From: Flavobacteriaceae bacterium UBA3179
Lineage (GTDB): Bacteria > Bacteroidota > Bacteroidia > Flavobacteriales > Flavobacteriaceae
Assembly (NCBI GenBank): GCA_002364245.1
Contig: DEXR01000029.1
Coordinates: 1 to 16,363 of the forward strand
Direction: 5' to 3'
DNA length: 16,363 nucleotides
Position numbers and translations under genes: made by a program. The notes beneath the pieces were generated by a model. It was not told the DNA's origin and ran no database searches. It worked only from the letters and a program-made list of their open reading frames with translations. Shown here one piece after another: positions 14,822 through 16,363 of this stretch. Positions within the stretch are counted from its first letter, which is position 1. The number at the start of each line of letters is the position of its first letter.

Positions 14822-15665
14822 ATTTTATAAAATCTATTGTTGTTTTTACAACCTGCTTAAGTGAATTGGGCATTTTATCATCATTCCATGGATGTTTTGC
14901 CTCAAAAACGTGGTTGGTACCTTCTATAATTTTTAGTGCACTTTTTGGGTTCCATTGGTGCATCGATTTTGCTTCTTTAACGGAAACCGTTGGGTCATCA
15001 CTTCCGTGAATAACAAGGTGAGGGATTTCTAAGTGTTCAACAGCTCGTTGGATGGTGAGTCTGTTTTCATTTTCCTTAAAATCTGTATAAAATTGAAAGT
15101 GATGCGGCATTTGCTGTTTGGTACGGCCATTTTTAACGTATTTAACGCCACTTTCTTCCCATTCCTTAAATTCGTTTGTTCCTTCCTTAAAACGGACTTT
15201 ATAATCACTCACTCCCGCCCAAGTGACCAATTTTTTTACTTTATCGTTTTCCTGAGCTTTTATTAAGGCAATACCGCCCCCGCGACTGTGACCAATTAAG
15301 GAAATGTTTTTTACATCTGCTTCTAACATATAGTGCTTAGTGGTTGCAAAATATTCAATAACCGTCTCTAGATCATCTAGCTCTTTGGTGTAATTGTTTT
15401 CGGCAAAGGCTTCAAGGTCTGGAAAATCGATAGGCTCATCAACGGTGCCGCCGTTGTGGGAAAAATTGAATTTAATGAAGAAAAATCCTGCTTTGGCAAA
15501 TGCTTCTGCAACTAAATGCCAAGCGCCCCAATCTTTAAATCCTTTGTAACCGTGACAAAAAATCACCACTGGTTTTGGTTTCTGGCTTTCGTTGTAATAT
15601 ACATCATAAACAATCGACCTTTTGCTTTCCCTATGCAGTATGTTGTTTTGTTCAATCATCATCAT
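14820..15665 (-). CDS. Alpha/beta hydrolase (prolyl-oligopeptidase / dienelactone-hydrolase-like)
   Basis: A 281-residue soluble hydrolase with no signal peptide. The catalytic triad is visible: Ser127 in GHSRGG, Asp224 in HGSDDPTV and His252 in GTNHVF. The oxyanion segment is CHGYKGFKDW (residues 37-46). The substrate is unknown; esterase or peptidase activity on small substrates is the family norm. The 5' end reads ATGATGATG, so the start may be 15665, 15662 or 15659. The stop of the upstream nuclease gene (TGA, 15664-15662) lies inside this run, so translation is very likely coupled. Its stop abuts the tRNA terminator. Confidence 0.88.
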   Translation of the reverse strand: MMMIEQNNILHRESKRSIVYDVYYNESQKPKPVVIFCHGYKGFKDWGAWHLVAEAFAKAGFFFIKFNFSHNGGTVDEPIDFPDLEAFAENNYTKELDDLETVIEYFATTKHYMLEADVKNISLIGHSRGGGIALIKAQENDKVKKLVTWAGVSDYKVRFKEGTNEFKEWEESGVKYVKNGRTKQQMPHHFQFYTDFKENENRLTIQRAVEHLEIPHLVIHGSDDPTVSVKEAKSMHQWNPKSALKIIEGTNHVFEAKHPWNDDKMPNSLKQVVKTTIDFIK

Positions 15666-16363
15666 GCTATCTCTTTTTCGGTAAACGGTTCATTTGGGTT
15701 ACAAATTTCAAGAATTAACCCTTTTAATTCATCAGTGAAAGTATCTAATGTTTCTTGCGTAATAAGCTGGTCTTTGGTGCGAGCTCCAACTTTTTCTTTT
15801 TTTCCGAATTTTAAAAATCCGCTGCTGAGGTTTTTAAACGAAATAATGCCCGCTTCAGCATTTTCAATAAGGATTTCTTTGTTTATCATCAACGCATACA
15901 CTAATATTTGAAACGCTTTACTGTATTTGTAATCTACCGTTATTTCTTCCCAATCTACTAATTCTACATCGCCTTGAGCTACTTTTCCGGTTTTATAATC
16001 AACGATGCGCAATTGTCCATTGTATTCATCCACGCGATCCACTTTTCCTTTTATTTTTACAGGGAATGATAGTTCTGAAATAGGCACCTCAACATCTAAA
16101 TTGTTTTCAATAGAAATAATTTTAATCTCATTGCCCGCTTCTATTTCTGAAATTTCTTGGTTGATGAAATTTTCAATATATCGTTTTGCCACTTCAAAAA
16201 TGATGAGGTTTTTCCCTTTGTTGAAGGTTCCGCCTTTAAAGGTTTTTTTAAATTGTTTGGTTACTTCTTCTTCAATTCTAGGCTTTAGAGCTTTTAATAA
16301 TTCTGAAGAAAGAAATTGACTTATGAATGTTTTGTATAGAACTTCCAAAGTATCGTGAACGAT
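15662..16363 (-). CDS. PD-(D/E)XK nuclease domain, C-terminal part of an AddB/RecB-like protein, 5' end cut by window
   Basis: The frame is open to the right edge. A TTG at 16348 could be taken as a start, but the five codons before it read IVHDT and complete the family motif IVHDTLE, so the gene continues beyond the window. The 233 visible residues contain the RecB-type nuclease motifs in order: His in IVHDTLE, Asp in GKVDRVDEY, the core DYKTGK, and the QxxxY motif in FQILVYAL. Intact AddB-like proteins are large, with an inactive helicase part before this nuclease, and partner with a RecB/AddA helicase-nuclease in double-strand-break repair. A partner gene may lie upstream, outside the window. 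The stop overlaps the start of the hydrolase gene. Confidence 0.88.
   Translation of the reverse strand: MVHDTLEVLYKTFISQFLSSELLKALKPRIEEEVTKQFKKTFKGGTFNKGKNLIIFEVAKRYIENFINQEISEIEAGNEIKIISIENNLDVEVPISELSFPVKIKGKVDRVDEYNGQLRIVDYKTGKVAQGDVELVDWEEITVDYKYSKAFQILVYALMINKEILIENAEAGIISFKNLSSGFLKFGKKEKVGARTKDQLITQETLDTFTDELKGLILEICNPNEPFTEKEIA

Noticed and set aside
16346-16348. TTG as a start codon of the right-edge nuclease gene
   Set aside because: The five codons before it complete the conserved IVHDTLE motif, so the frame continues past the window.

Overview
The window is a low-GC stretch of chromosome from a member of the Bacteroidetes, most likely a marine-type Flavobacteriaceae. Four features support this. 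A secreted delta-60 repeat protein ends in a type IX secretion (T9SS) sorting domain. A short RsmI lacks the C-terminal extension. Promoter-like TAnnTTT(A/G) boxes lie just before many starts, with few Shine-Dalgarno sequences. The run tdk-alr-mscL-asd is, as I recall it, a typical flavobacterial gene order. I see no insertion sequence, phage gene, CRISPR array or other mobile element, and no gene-free stretch over 300 bp. The window is mainly housekeeping DNA.

Layout: 1-1802 (-) is a prolyl oligopeptidase lipoprotein cut by the left edge. 1887-5744 (-) holds doxX, asd, mscL, alr and tdk. Terminator-like hairpins follow asd, mscL and alr, so these genes are probably several short transcripts rather than one operon. 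Asd and Alr both supply peptidoglycan building blocks. 5846-7314 (+) holds a conserved charged protein of unknown function and rsmI. 7322-7913 (-) is an AhpD/carboxymuconolactone decarboxylase-like gene broken by a one-base frameshift, with a palindrome over its putative promoter and start. 7985-9505 (-) is the T9SS cargo protein. 9635-11326 (+) is recJ, whose 3' end overlaps the 3' end of lpxH (11316-12074, -). Then come queD (-), an overlooked 32-codon membrane miniprotein (-), a MATE exporter (-) and a GNAT acetyltransferase (-). A tRNA-Ala(GGC) gene (+) with a strong terminator follows. The right end holds an alpha/beta hydrolase (-) translationally overlapped with the 3' end of an AddB-like PD-(D/E)XK nuclease gene (-) that is cut by the right edge.

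The items most worth a second look are the frameshifted AhpD-like gene with its palindrome, the 32-aa membrane miniprotein at 12649-12747, the uncharacterised protein at 5846-6625, and the probable surface-export signal on the peptidase lipoprotein. I found no clear evidence of a wholly new multi-gene system.
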